A stretch of DNA of 64,000 nucleotides from contig JAETXT010000006.1 in the NCBI GenBank assembly GCA_019188255.1, positions 4,774,001 through 4,838,000 on the forward strand, read 5' to 3'. Position 1 is the first letter of the stretch. Every line of letters begins with the position of its first letter. Positions 1 through 11,415 of this stretch are shown piece after piece. This DNA is from Verticillium longisporum (taxonomy: Eukaryota > Ascomycota > Sordariomycetes > Glomerellales > Plectosphaerellaceae). The notes under the pieces are model-generated. The model saw only the letters and a list, made by a program, of their open reading frames with translations. It had not been told where the DNA came from and made no database searches. The position numbers and the translations under genes were made by a program.

Positions 1-262
1 GAGGGTCCGCGTTGGCGGCGATGACACGAGGCGCGGTGTCATCAAGTATGTGGGGGAGGTGCCCGCGATCCCAGGCGGCGCGGGGCCATGGGTTGGCGTA
101 CACCTCGACGAGCCGGTGGGGAAGAACGACGGCTGTATCCAGGGGACACGTTACTGGGGCGAGGAGTCTGCGCTGAAGCATGGCGTCTTCGTCCGCCCGG
201 AGCGCGTGGAAGTGGGGGATTGGCCTGTGCTGGATGATTTGGATGATATGGAAGAGATTTAG
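1..262 (+). CDS. alf1: Tubulin-folding cofactor B (CAP-Gly domain), 3' end only
   Basis: This is the last 86 codons of a gene entering from the left edge; the frame opens at base 2 and stops with TAG at 260-262. The peptide is a CAP-Gly domain. It has the glycine-rich core (GGAGPWVGVHLDEPVGKNDG), then a GTRYW segment, and HGVFVRPERV at its end. CAP-Gly domains bind the C-terminal EEY/F-type tails of alpha-tubulin and EB1/CLIP proteins. Here the domain is at the extreme C-terminus and is followed directly by an acidic tail ending DDMEEI. That arrangement is typical of tubulin cofactor B (Alf1/Alp11), which helps fold alpha-tubulin in the cytosol. The N-terminal ubiquitin-like domain expected for that family lies outside the window, so another CAP-Gly protein is not fully excluded. 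Confidence 0.8.
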   Translation, partial: RVRVGGDDTRRGVIKYVGEVPAIPGGAGPWVGVHLDEPVGKNDGCIQGTRYWGEESALKHGVFVRPERVEVGDWPVLDDLDDMEEI

Positions 263-3200
263 GGGGGCATCGCATTGTCTGGCATGCCGGATGCAAGGGA
301 TCTCGTTCGCTGTACAGTACTCAGGGCATGCACCCGGGACCTAGCAACGATAATCATCAGCAGCAGACATATGCCCATCCCAACCAACACATGATCCGTT
401 GCAACTATCATAAGTCTCGAACATGAGATGTACTGCATGAACACTACCTGACCCTGTTTGAATACTTCCACCTCGAGCGGGCCACCCACCTCATGGGGTG
501 TGCCGGTCAAAAGACTTGACAAAGTGCCTATGGTGAGGCCCAGGGAAACATCAGATGCCCAGGAGAGCACACCGTGCACACGATTGAGACATAGATGACT
601 AGCCACGGGGTTCTGTTGGTTCTTTTCCAAAATAGTTTGATCGCGCTTCTCCGGATGAACACACAGCAGGCGTGCGCACGTTTACCGCCAGCCGTGAAAC
701 CACCCTTTCGACGACGCCCGCGGAGACCCCGCCAAACAGACGCGGCAGGGCCCATGATCATGAGCGCCGTGCTGGGCATGATGCGGAGGACGCGACAAGG
801 GACGTGCCCCCCCCCCCGTGTCGTCTGATGAAGGTGGCTCGCAGTGTGGTCCAGATCAAGACTGGCTGGACGGCAGGGTGGGGAGGGGTGTGATGGAATC
901 GAGAAATGTTTCAAAATTGTGACCCGAGTGTGTCAAAGGCGAGCGCAGTGCAGTTTCTCTCCATTTCGGGCGTCATGCGCATTGCGATGCTGCGGCAGGC
1001 GGTCTGTTGGGATGTAGCTGGCTTGTGATCACCAGGGGGCCCCCTTCCTCCTGACAGTTGGTAGGGTATACACACAATGGGGGAAACCAGAGTTCGAAGT
1101 ATTGCCAATTGTAGGAAACGGCCATCCAAATCTCATGTTGGTTTGCAATTGCAACCCGTGAGCGATGGATGACAGGGGGGGCAGCTCTACGACAGAAGTT
1201 TGTGGGGAAGTGACAGGACATGAAGCCAGACCCAGTACTGGACTGTACGTAGTACGCCGGATAAAAGCAACATGTCCGACCAGCAGCCTTACTTGGGGCA
1301 CGCTTCATCCGCTCGGCTCCGCATGTGAAATGCCGGGCGGGAGGGGTGACCGGTTCGGCATGAAAAGGAGGCAGATCGGACAGGGTTTGGGTGCTGATCA
1401 TGAATCCGGAAGGGGAAGGACTCAAACGTGGAGTGCGTCGTGGCAGGGTTGGCAAGGGCAGGGTCGGCCGGATGAGGCGGATGGTCGTCTCCAGTGGTGT
1501 AGGAAAGCGTCTGAATTGGGACGGCAAGGTATAAATTATTGTGATACAAGTGTAATGAGTTTCTGGCGGACGCGCTGCGCTCACATGACAGCTTGCCAAG
1601 GCTGATAGGGTAGTCGGATATCAGGATCATCTCGCTGGTCGAACAACCGTCATTTGTCTCGCAAAGTTGTTCAGTAAAGTTTGGGTTCATCTAGGCTAGG
1701 GAGGTAAAATTGACGGCTTTCGCCACACTGACAAGGTCATTACCATGAATGCTGCCTTGGCGACGGCAGTTGATAGAGTTTGGGCACATTACATGTTCTT
1801 GTCTGTGTGTTGATCATGACTGGCGGAACGGAGAGTTAGCCAAGACTTCTCGATATGCTTAGGTACTATAACAGCTGCCGGATGCCGAGAGGGTCGGCCT
1901 GGGCTGGATGGCCTGAGCCAGAGCCAGAGCCCAGACAAACCGGGCGCGCTGACCCAGTGTGTGAGTCTTGGTGTCTTGTTTGGATAAAAGCTGAGATAAC
2001 GACGATGCAGGCCAGACATGGTAATCGACTACCAGATGCGAGCCGCAGGACGAGGGGTAGCAGCTCAAACATGATGCACACAGGAGAATGAGATGCTCCC
2101 GGGCGGCGTGGCGGTGACCGGATTATGTAAGGACGATACCCTCACGTAGAGTTGATGAGCTAAGGTGCCAGGACGTGACGAGCCATTCTCAGCGGGGAGC
2201 CAATGCCTTGGGCTTGGCGCACCTGCTGATTGGTGGCAGTCAAACCTGTCTGCCAAGAGTGACCCTGACAACTCCGGCCTTGTCCACCCTGATTGGATTG
2301 GATTGCCAAGGACACCCCAAGAGGGCCAAGAAGGCCTTTCCTTGGCTTCTTGGCCTTTTAGCCCTCGTTCTCGTCTTTGCTTCCCTTGGCCTCGGTTTCC
2401 TGCTGACTTGGGCTCCAGGGGCGCCTCCCAGTGATCTCGCTGCCCGCTTTCCTCCCCTCCCGTAGCCGAATGGTCTGGCGTTGCCTTGAACGTTGGCGTT
2501 AGTCGTTAGGTTGGTATTGGCACATTCTTGACTCTCGTCCCACGTCTTGGTCTCGCATCTTGGAGGGGAGAATCCCGTGGCTTTCGCCATCCGACTCTGT
2601 ACCTCCTCTCCCTTCCCGACCCCGACCGTCCACTTGCCCGCCCTCACAGCCTTCTTACCTCCTCATCGGTCCTCAAAAGGTGGGTGGCATCCATTTCTTC
2701 TCGATCCATCAACCGCCTATGATCGATGACCTACGACGCCTACCCTCATCGCTCCATCCTGCCCGCCCGCCTTGTTGCACCGACGCATCCGACCCGCATC
2801 AATCCGCTGCCTACCCTGTCCGCTACAGCAACACGAAACACCATCGAAGACCGCCCGTCCCTCCGATCTCCGCCAAGCACCGTCGGGATTTGCGATTCCT
2901 CAACGCCGTCGCCGCTGCTGCATAGCAAACCAACAGCAGATTTGCTGCCTGCGAGACCGGTCAGTCGACACGACGCGAGCACACGCCATACAACTTGTGG
3001 AACACCCAGGCTGCGTGATCTGGTTCGCATACAACTTGCACGTCGATCACGACGACAGATCCCCGGAGAGCCCTGAGCCTTCGCTCCGTTCAATGCGTGC
3101 GCTTCTGCATTGAGATGCGACATCCCAAACGACCCCCCGCCGCATAGCTTTTGCTCTGATTCCGCGTCTCCACCGTCGCCCTACAGGCGCTCGACATCCG

Positions 3201-3383
3201 ACATACGATCTCCAACCTAGAGGCCTGCTCTTTCGCCGCCCACTTTTGCCCGACGATAAACCTCCGATTCCGACCTTCCGCGCTCTCTTCTGACATCCCG
3301 CGATCGATTCCCTTTTCTTTCCCATCCCCGCTACAGCGACGTCGACCGTCACTTCCAGTGAGAGAAAGAACAGACCACGCGAG
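263..3383. other. Intergenic region; CT-rich leader of the RING gene at its right end
   Basis: No convincing gene is seen. Short ORFs here lack domain-like sequence and overlap on both strands. An 11-base C run lies at 807-817. From about 2440 to 3383 the plus strand becomes markedly pyrimidine-rich (many CCTC, CTTC and TCCC blocks). That is the usual look of a fungal core promoter and 5' leader for the plus-strand gene starting at 3384. Confidence 0.6.
807..817 (+). repeat. C homopolymer, 11 bases
   Basis: There are eleven consecutive C in intergenic DNA. Such runs are prone to length error in sequencing, which is relevant to the frame problems seen elsewhere in the window. Confidence 0.95.
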
Positions 3384-4998
3384 ATGATACCCTCCCCTCT
3401 GTTGGCGGTGCTGGCGGGCGTCGCTGTCGTCGCCGCTGCCCAGGCACCTACCATCACCGCGCAGAACGACGTCCCGGACTGGGCCGCCGAGTCAACAATG
3501 CAGCTCTCACTGTCTTCCGCCGGCGGCGAGGTGATGCCTCTCGACTACACAATCATGCCGTCTACCCAAAGCTTAGGCTTGAATCAATCCGAAGTCGCTC
3601 GCGGAGTACGTGTTCTTCTGCCGCCGATGTGTGCGTGTTTTGACGGATGAGCTAACCTCCTACGCAGTCTATCAAGTTCGAAGGTATCATGATTGCTGCG
3701 GACCCCGACAACTACGACCTCATCACCGGTCCTGGGCAGATCGCCTACCTGTCATGCGACGAGAAGGACGATGGCCGCTCGGCAACCCCCAATGTCATGC
3801 TCCTGGAGTTGATGGAGAACAAGCCGAAGGCCATTGTGCTCTACAGTACTGTTGGTAATTGGTGCATGCTGGAAGGCTCTGAACTTCCCTACCAGAGCAT
3901 TTTTACCATGGCCGACGCTGGCGACGCCATGGCTGCGTTTGAAATTCTGAACAACACCAACGAGGTTGACGTCATCCAAGTCACCATCACTGGCAACACG
4001 ACATCGGACAGCTCAAGCAGCGGCAGCAGCGGCGGCGGCAACAACTCGGCCGTTGCCATGAGCATTCTGTACACCATTACAGGCCTCATCACCCTGCTCT
4101 TCCTCATCATCATCTGCACAGGTGCCATCCGAGCCCATCGCTACCCTGAACGCTACGGTCCCAGCAGTGGCCACGCCGGACGGCCTCGCCAAAGCCGTGC
4201 CAAGGGCCTTGCCCGCGCTGTTTTGGAGACGATCCCGATTGTCAAGTTTGGCAGCCCGGAACCCGCGAAACCAGATCCCGATATGGAACTCGAAAATGCT
4301 TCAATCGAACCGCGCGACAGACCCGTCGAGCAGGAGCCCGTAAGAGGAGGAGAAACGCCGCAAGGAGCGACAGGCAGCATCCCGCAGACCACGGCAGCGG
4401 CCACCGGAGGTGCGACAACTTCAGCCACTGGAACCGTCGGCAATTCCAACGACGAGCACCTGGGGTGCACAATCTGCACAGAAGACTTCAACGTGGGAGA
4501 GGACGTTCGCGTGCTGCCCTGCAACCACAAATACCACCCAGGCTGCATCGACCCCTGGCTCGTCAATGTGTCTGGGACCTGCCCGTTATGGTCAGTTCTC
4601 CTTTGCAAAATGGGTATGTTGTACAGATGCTAACATGTCACAGCCGTCACGATCTGCGACCTGAACACGACGAGGATGAGGAGCGGAGCTCCGCAGACGA
4701 TGCTCTCCCGCCTCCGCTCGAGCTTGACGGCCAAGATAGCGACAGTAACAGTACCAATGGACCGCAGAGACGCAGGACATCTCGCCTCCTGGATCTCAAC
4801 CGACTGCGGAACGCATCCGTTGAAGAGCGAATGCAAGCCCTGCGAGACTACCGACGCGAGCAGCGTGCCCACGCCGCACCGGAAGGGTCTTCCGAGCACG
4901 AGGTTGACGCGCGAGGCCGCCGGGCCAAGCTGGCCGACAAGCTCCGTGACAAATTCAAGATCCGGACGAGCCCTCAGGGCGGCAGCGGCGAGTCCTGA
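3384..4998 (+). CDS. Membrane-anchored RING-H2 E3 ubiquitin ligase (PA-like lumenal domain, one TM)
   Basis: There are three exons: 3384-3605, 3668-4590 and 4644-4998. The introns are 62 and 53 nt with GTACGT/GTCAGT donors and CAG acceptors; exons sum to 1500 nt, giving 499 residues. A signal peptide occupies residues 1-20. A lumenal region of about 180 residues resembles a protease-associated domain, with N-glycosylation sequons and a Gly/Ser linker. One transmembrane helix lies at about 202-228 and a cytosolic RING-H2 at 341-382: C341, C344, C359, H361, H364, C367, C379, C382. The last Cys is created by the intron-2 splice (TG|C), which supports that junction. The architecture matches PA-TM-RING ligases that ubiquitinate membrane cargo in Golgi, endosomes or vacuole. 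A basic, Arg-rich tail follows the RING. The substrate cannot be read from sequence. Confidence 0.88.
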
Positions 4999-7900
4999 TA
5001 GACAAGACATGCCGATCATTGTCTGCGGCGTTTATTTTTCCATCCTCTCTATCATTCTAGAGTGAGAGCCCACGAGGCTCAGAAGCATCATTTGGACAGC
5101 ATTGCGCGGCGTTTTACGGATATCGAAACTGGGGTACGACTTGCTTGAGGATTCTGATGGGCTGGCTGGGACGTGCATAACGTATCGACGTTGTTATTGT
5201 AAAGGTGGACAACGGCGGTTACACATTTGGAGAGTAACGAAGAAGTACGGCGGCGGAGGAGAAACAGGAATTTGTTCCCCCAACTGGTGGTGAGATCTTC
5301 CCGCAGCGACGTGGAGACTCTTGCTGCAGGGTTTTACGGGAATAGCTATCTTCCTGGGATAAGTGTAGCTAGCAGCCACGTGCGGCCAATTTTGCAACGG
5401 AAACATGTCGACCATTCGTGACCTGACTCGTTGGTGTTACGTCGTTGCGAGTTGTTGGCTCGAGGGGATCTGGGGGAGGGGCGGACTATCGGGGTACTGC
5501 ACGGCAAGCGTTCCGTCTCGAAGGGTTCTACGGCGTGATCGACCTAACGCGAACTCAATCTCGGCACGTGGACTCTCTCCTTCGCGGGAGGTTGTTGCTC
5601 CTCTGGATCATGTGAAAGAGAAAGGGCTGACCGGCGTCTGCGCACGAACGTTGTTCCCGCAGTCGCTCGATGCGGAAGCTCGACAAACGCAAGGAGAAGG
5701 AGGTTGTGGACAAGATCATCGCTCCTGGAACACGCCGGCGTGGATTCTCGAAGCTCTGTAGACGGGAAGCCCTGCTGCACGTTCGGTCTCGCTGGGATTT
5801 ATGCTCAGAGCTAGGTGCTACGTGCATGAGGGGTTGATGATAACACATGCAGTAGCTTCTTCAAGGCCCACGGAAATGTGGGTTACGGCGGCCTTTGCGT
5901 GCCGGGGCGAGGGTTCAGACGGCGCGGGCGATCATGGCAAGTCGAGCACGGAGGGGATTGGTGGGTTCTGATGGATTCATGGAGATTTGACCTGCAAGGC
6001 TAGTAGTTCTGGATCACTATTCTGTAACTACATGAGTCGTTCAGGATTCACGTATTGGATCTGCACTTGTATAGCGGCCGCTTTAGATGTGGAAGGCACT
6101 CGCTACGATCCACATCTAGAAAACCTGCGACTGAGAGGTAGGTGGCGTTCGTGAGGTGTCGACGATGAGAGGCGCTGCGCACTGACGCTACTAGTATGCA
6201 CAGACGGATTGCTGCTCTTGGCGGGGATGGGAGGGGTCATCAAACAAACGAGTAAGACTGCCTCATCGGCGCCCACGAAGTGAGGGTTGCCCAAGGAGAT
6301 GGATGCCGTCGCGCAGAAGGCAATGTCAGCAGGAAGTGATGGGGAGACCAGGTTCTCGGGAGCGTTACACCAGCGTCCTGCGCTGCCTGGGTCTCGAGGA
6401 CTTTGGTGGTCGGGTCTGGACTCGATGCCGGCCTTGTTTGCTTGCTTCTTCGCAGCAGGTCAGAGCTAGTCTCAGCTTGCTTTCCATGACGTTTATGGCA
6501 GGCAAGCGATTTCTGACAAGTACATGGAAAATCGAAGCCACGTCTCCCTACAGGGCTGGAAAAAGTGACAGCGCCATGCACTGGTGTGACATGGCAGACT
6601 GGCGGAGGACGAGCCCGAAGGAAGTCGGGTCTATGGACGATATCCATCTCGTAGCCTTCGCCTTCGCCACAGCTCTGGGCTCATTTTGCCGTGAGGTAGT
6701 AGGCCCGTGAGTCCTGCACGAACGCACCGACGCATGCACACCGAGTCCTTGCTTCCGGCCGGTCGTTGCCAGCCACGGGTCGTATTACGGCGGCTGTTGG
6801 GTGCCCATTGTGATGATTCGCGTCCTAATACTCGAGCGAGGGAAGGGAAGAGCCTGGGCAAGCAGATGACGGTGCAGGATAAGGTTTAACTTGGCTGCCT
6901 GCTGATACTCGTTGTGGCATTCCACAATCGGGAGGCGCGACGGCGCTGCTCCGTGCCGTTACGGGTGTCCGAGCGGTGCGGTGGGCGATGGCGATTATCT
7001 TGCCGTAGGTCATTTGAGGTACCTTATGGTAGGAGCGATGGTGGAAGAGGCGCAAGTCGCGCAGCGTCAGCGGTCGAGGGTTGAGACGAAATTGGATTTT
7101 CGAAAGCCACTTCTTCTGTGTCAGTCAGTAGGACATCGATTGGTAGGTAGGCGAAGAGAGTCAGGAACGTGGAAAGTTCGCTGTGGCTTGCGTTCGCACA
7201 CGTTTTCTCCTCTTCTGAGACTCGTCCCTCGCGTGGACTTGTCGCGATGGATCTACATCGAGTTGTGCTTGGCAAGACACATGAGAGACACATCCATACC
7301 TCAATGCTTGGATTGCCGACCAAACCCTCGAGACCTGTGCCAGGTCTCCGGCATAACATCTACATGGCTGCAGGGCAAACTGAGGTTTGGCTTCGAGTGT
7401 TTGGTGACCAAGCATACAAATACGAAGGAAGCCGTGGGAATACAAAGGCGCAATAAGAAGAAAACACACAACCAAGGCCTAGAGACATGGGCATGCAGAC
7501 GCTCGCTTTGACCGCTCAGCTGGGACTCGATCTCCTCGCAGAGCCATCCAAAGGCGTCGTCGCCCGCGAGCTAGCAGCGACAGCACCTTAGCCAGGCCCG
7601 CCTCTGGATCGACCAAACGAGTACTGCCCACCAAGGAAGTACCTCGTTGGTGGTGCTTTCCCGCGAGTCGCTTTGGGAGGTGAGCCAGGCCAGGTACGAC
7701 GGGGAGTGGACAGCAGGCAACTACGGTACCTACCGTGCGGGATCTTCCTGCTTCTCTTGCGTCTGAACCTGGGCTTGGTGTTTGTCCCTCTCGCTTTGCC
7801 CACCACAACGGCCCGCCTAGTGGCTGTCTCGCCGGCAATCCAATCCAGGGAAGGGGTCTTAAAGACCCGCCTTCTCCTTCGTCGGGTGCTCATCAGTAGA

Positions 7901-8099
7901 GGGATGGCTCGAGCCAGTCTGTATTCTCATTCTCGGTCCTCTTATATCTGACCTCCCCTTGCGGTAGCTAGCATTCGAGGCTCGGCATCGTCGATAGGTC
8001 AAGCGAGGACCTGAGCTCTTGTTGGTTCCCTATATCAACGACACCTCACCCACGATCGTCACTGGTTGTCTGCAAAGCATACGGCTAAAGAGTTGCATC
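4999..8099. other. 3.1 kb intergenic region without a recognisable gene
   Basis: I see no ORF with domain-like sequence and no tRNA A/B boxes. A 10-bp perfect inverted repeat lies at 6084-6118. The region probably contains the 3' UTR of the RING gene and the promoter of the receptor-like gene. GGTACC-containing stretches at about 7016 and 7726 are isolated. Confidence 0.55.
6084..6118. repeat. Inverted repeat, 10-bp arms, 15-nt loop
   Basis: The arm TAGATGTGGA at 6084-6093 is the exact reverse complement of TCCACATCTA at 6109-6118. The arms are separated by 15 nt, and a NotI-type GCGGCCGC lies just upstream. It could form a hairpin or be a dyad binding site; no function is visible. Confidence 0.8.
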
Positions 8100-9962
8100 A
8101 TGGCGCCACACCTACAAGCAAGGCAGGAGAGGGCCGATGCCGTCGCCGGCATGCACGCCGTCGAGCCTCTCGCTGGTATAGTTTTCAGTGTCATCATCTG
8201 CCTCGCCTCTATCACTGTCATCTCGGCATTTCTCAGTGAGTTCTCCCGCAAGACTTGTTGGAGTAGGTGACGTTGAATTGATAAATGTCTGTGTTACAGC
8301 CCAACGATTCCTCGCAATCAAAGTCTGGAAGAGACTTCCTTTTGTCGTCTGGCGTATGCTTCCTCCGATCGAGTCATCGCCAGTAAGAGCTTCACGTCAA
8401 ACTGACTTACGGACTATTTTAGTCGTTTTTCTCATCTACATCGACTCGTACCTCTTTGTTTTCGTCACGGGCCTTCTGCAGTTCGCGTTAGGCGTGAACA
8501 CGAGCTTCTCCATATGCGATGGAGCTATTCTGCTATGTCTGGTTTGCTATATTACCACCAAAGTGAGCTCCTCCCCACCTCATACGTATCATTTTAGACC
8601 AAGACTCTAACCTATACTTCAGGTCGTCAGTTTGAATCGTGTCCTGGAATGGTGATGTGGCATTGACCCAGCAACAGTTGATCTATCTCTTCCTAGTAGA
8701 GAGAGCTGTAAGTGGCCTGTACCGTATGTTCAATGTGCTCGTACTAACAATAGCCCAGCACGTCGTCCGCGGCACCAAGAAGTCACGCTTCAAGTCCAAG
8801 ATGTATCTATTCAACTCGTTTGGTATGCTTGGAGTATACGTCGTCATTGCCATCCTAAACTTTATTTTGTACGTAGTCTCTTCTACCCCCGAGTCACATC
8901 TGTTAACACAACACAGCCGCATCACCCGCCTCGAGAATGGCCTCTGCGTCATTGGCATGCAGAAGGTCTCCATGATTCCCCTCATCTCCTTTGACGCTGT
9001 GGTGAACATCTACCTCACTATTCTTTTCCTCATCCCACTGAAGAGTAAGTGCAGTCTGTTTGTCTTACGTCTGTGGCCATTTGCTCACGACCTGCAGATC
9101 TCTATAGCTTCAAGAACTTCGCCCGAACCCCCGCCAATGTACGCCTGCGCACTCTCGCTATGCGCACATTCGTTGGTGCGCTCTGCACAACCGTCAGTAG
9201 CATTGTGTAAGCGTTCTTCCCGATACCAAATCCATGCGTAAACTAATACTCGGCAGCAACCTCACAGTACTCATGGCTCTTAACGGCGAGCCTGGATGGG
9301 TTTGTCTTATGTGCTGCAATCTCGACATCCTCTTCTCTGCTATTGTCGTACAGTGGGTTACATCCAAAGATAACGCAGCTTCTTTCTCCTCGACTTCGGA
9401 CCTTTATGGGAACAATGGCCCAAGCAACAACCCAGACGGCTCATCAGACCCGGTCCACCGCACGTCTCCAGGCCTTGAGCTCGAATCGAATCTCCGTAGG
9501 CATTCCAGCCTCAATAAGGGTTCTTTTGGCACCGACTACAAGTCTCCTCACCATCTTGATCTCTCCACACGCCGTCCCTCGTCACAGGACATTGTGCTTG
9601 GCGATCCCGGTGCCATGGCCATCGATAGCCCCTACGGCCCCGGCGATGCTGCGTCCAGCGTCGAAGAGGAGTACAAAGGCCGATCTAGCTCTGGATACCC
9701 TTCTGAAATCACGAGAATAACCTCCGGACAGCAGCAGCAGCAGCAGCAACAGCATCACGGGCAAAATGGCGTCGTGTTAGTGACGACAACGATCAGCCGT
9801 GAGTCAAGGCCTGGCCCGGCCGTTTTCCAGCCAGTGGAGGCCCAGGAGGCAGAGCCTACGAGGGGACCTGGATGGGGAGCGAGGAAGAACTCGGCTTCTG
9901 CCGGAGTGTTTGAACAGGGCTTGATGTTTGGCAAGACGGAGATTTGTGGTGGCAAGCGATGA
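8100..9962 (+). CDS. Seven-transmembrane receptor-like protein (fungal family-C-like GPCR type), 8 exons
   Basis: The exons I propose are 8100-8235, 8300-8353, 8423-8562, 8678-8707, 8759-8868, 8917-9044, 9098-9206 and 9257-9962. They total 1413 nt (470 residues) with every junction in phase. Exon 4 could start at 8672 instead, adding two Gln. Seven hydrophobic segments are visible, for example PLAGIVFSVIICLASITVIS, VVWLVFLIYIDSYLFVFV, AILLCLVCYITTKLIYLFL, GMLGVYVVIAILNF, SMIPLISFDAVVNIYLTILF, FVGALCTTVSSIVNLTVLM and CNLDILFSAIVVQWV. A cytosolic tail of about 200 Ser/Pro-rich residues follows, with a short Gln tract. The layout resembles the orphan 7TM proteins of Pezizomycotina often annotated as family-C-like GPCRs. 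Ligand and G-protein coupling are unknown. The start at 8100 gives TM1 about 20 residues in; an upstream in-frame start lacks support. Confidence 0.75.
9729..9752 (+). repeat. CAG/CAA repeat coding polyglutamine
   Basis: A short Gln tract sits in the C-terminal tail of the seven-TM protein, followed by His residues. It is in frame and likely length-variable between strains. Confidence 0.9.
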
Positions 9963-11415
9963 TATTGGAGACGGAGTCAATCGACGAGGGCTGACCCAAG
10001 CGTCTCCTGTCGCCACTAGGTATCTTGACCGGATTACAGAACGGTCAGGTCAGTGGTTGGCAAGGTGTTCGGCCTATAGCGGTGTGTTTGATTGTATGCT
10101 CTACAGGGTTATCTTGAATATCACAAAAGCGTAGTGAGGGCTGACTGGACTGCCTGATTGGTCGGCATTCGACTGCAGATGTACTCTGACTCTGACGATG
10201 CCTTTCTTGCGACATTTCTCTCATTAGGTAGAGTTTCTAATGTGAGTTGGTTCACCTCAAAACGTTGTTGAAATGGCGTGCCCTCGGATTCCCATGCATC
10301 CGCTCTCGCCTTCATCTCTGCCTCCGACGCCTGAAGTTAAAGCCATTCACTAAGACCATTTGAGTTCAAAGCCAAGCAGCCGGGTCGTTGTAACCCACGA
10401 TCTGGGAATGTGGAACGCCGCCGGAGCCGGAGTCCCGCCCTCCCAAAGCACGCAAGACGTTCCAGCAGGGCCATTCTCCAGACGCCAGACCGATCTCGCC
10501 ATTCCCCCACCGAAGGCACCAGTCTTCATCCGGGCGGGGAGCACCCGGAGTCCCCACGCCATGCCACTAGCTCACCCGCCCCGACCAGCAAAAATAACAA
10601 AGACAAAGACGAGACGAGGTAAAAAAAAGCACCAAGTCAGTTGTTGCGCAGACCAGTACTCAAGACCACACGAAACAGAAGGGACAAAGGGCAGCGACAA
10701 AGAAAAGCCATCCTTGGGTCCCGAGGAAATCTGCAGATCCACAAAGCCGCTTTGATGACCTGGGGGCTGAAGATCGACGCGGGCCGGCTGGGCAGGGGAG
10801 CTTGATCTGCGTGTAATTTCCGTACAAGGCCAGAGGCGAGATTGGACGATCTGGAGATGCACGCGGGTGACCAGGTTCGTGGGATGCGGCTTGTAGTTTT
10901 AGTTAACTACCAAGTCACTCTCATCGAGCGGGCATGGTGTCGTCGTAAGAACACAGCGAGTTGCACGGTGGAAAGTTTTCACGCAATGGAGACGAGGGGA
11001 GATGTGGCCATGGAAATGGGGTTTCTTTGTTGCTTCGTAGCTCGTAAACGAATGTCTATCCTTGTCCATCCTTGGACCCGTATTGTACCGTGCCTTGCCG
11101 TACCTATTTGTCCCTGTCCCCTTTGTGCCGTTTTTGTTCTCTATGTTCCGGTACAAGAAAAAAAAAAGAAACAGTTCCCTTCCAAAACACCAAAGTTTCG
11201 GGTATCGCCTCCAAGATTTTGGGTGGTGTTTCCCAGCCCCTCGAGTATGAACCCTTGTTCATGATAATCATCCAGTGGGAAAAGGAGATGTGATCCAGCG
11301 AATGACACCCAACGGACGCAAAAGGTTGAATGTCGAGAAAAAGTGGTTATGTGCAAGAAGCGAAGAGGTTTTGTATCACAGCGAATACTCGCTACGAACG
11401 AAGAGGTTGCACAGC
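9963..11415. other. Intergenic region between convergent genes
   Basis: This is the 3' flank of the seven-TM gene (plus) and of the GH128 gene (minus). Only short unsupported ORFs occur. A-rich runs at about 10620 and 11157-11170 are compatible with 3' UTR and polyadenylation sequence, but no definite site can be named. Confidence 0.5.

Noticed and set aside
8383..8422. A 40-nt intron in the seven-TM gene using donor GTAAGA
   Set aside because: It breaks the reading frame and is shorter than usual fungal introns; the 69-nt alternative keeps the frame.
8623..8651. A 29-nt exon within intron 3 of the seven-TM gene
   Set aside because: It would need a following intron of only 26 nt, and its own frame runs into a stop.
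10360..10755. 131-codon plus-strand ORF
   Set aside because: Overlaps several ORFs on both strands, starts at a non-distinct site, and has no recognisable sequence features.
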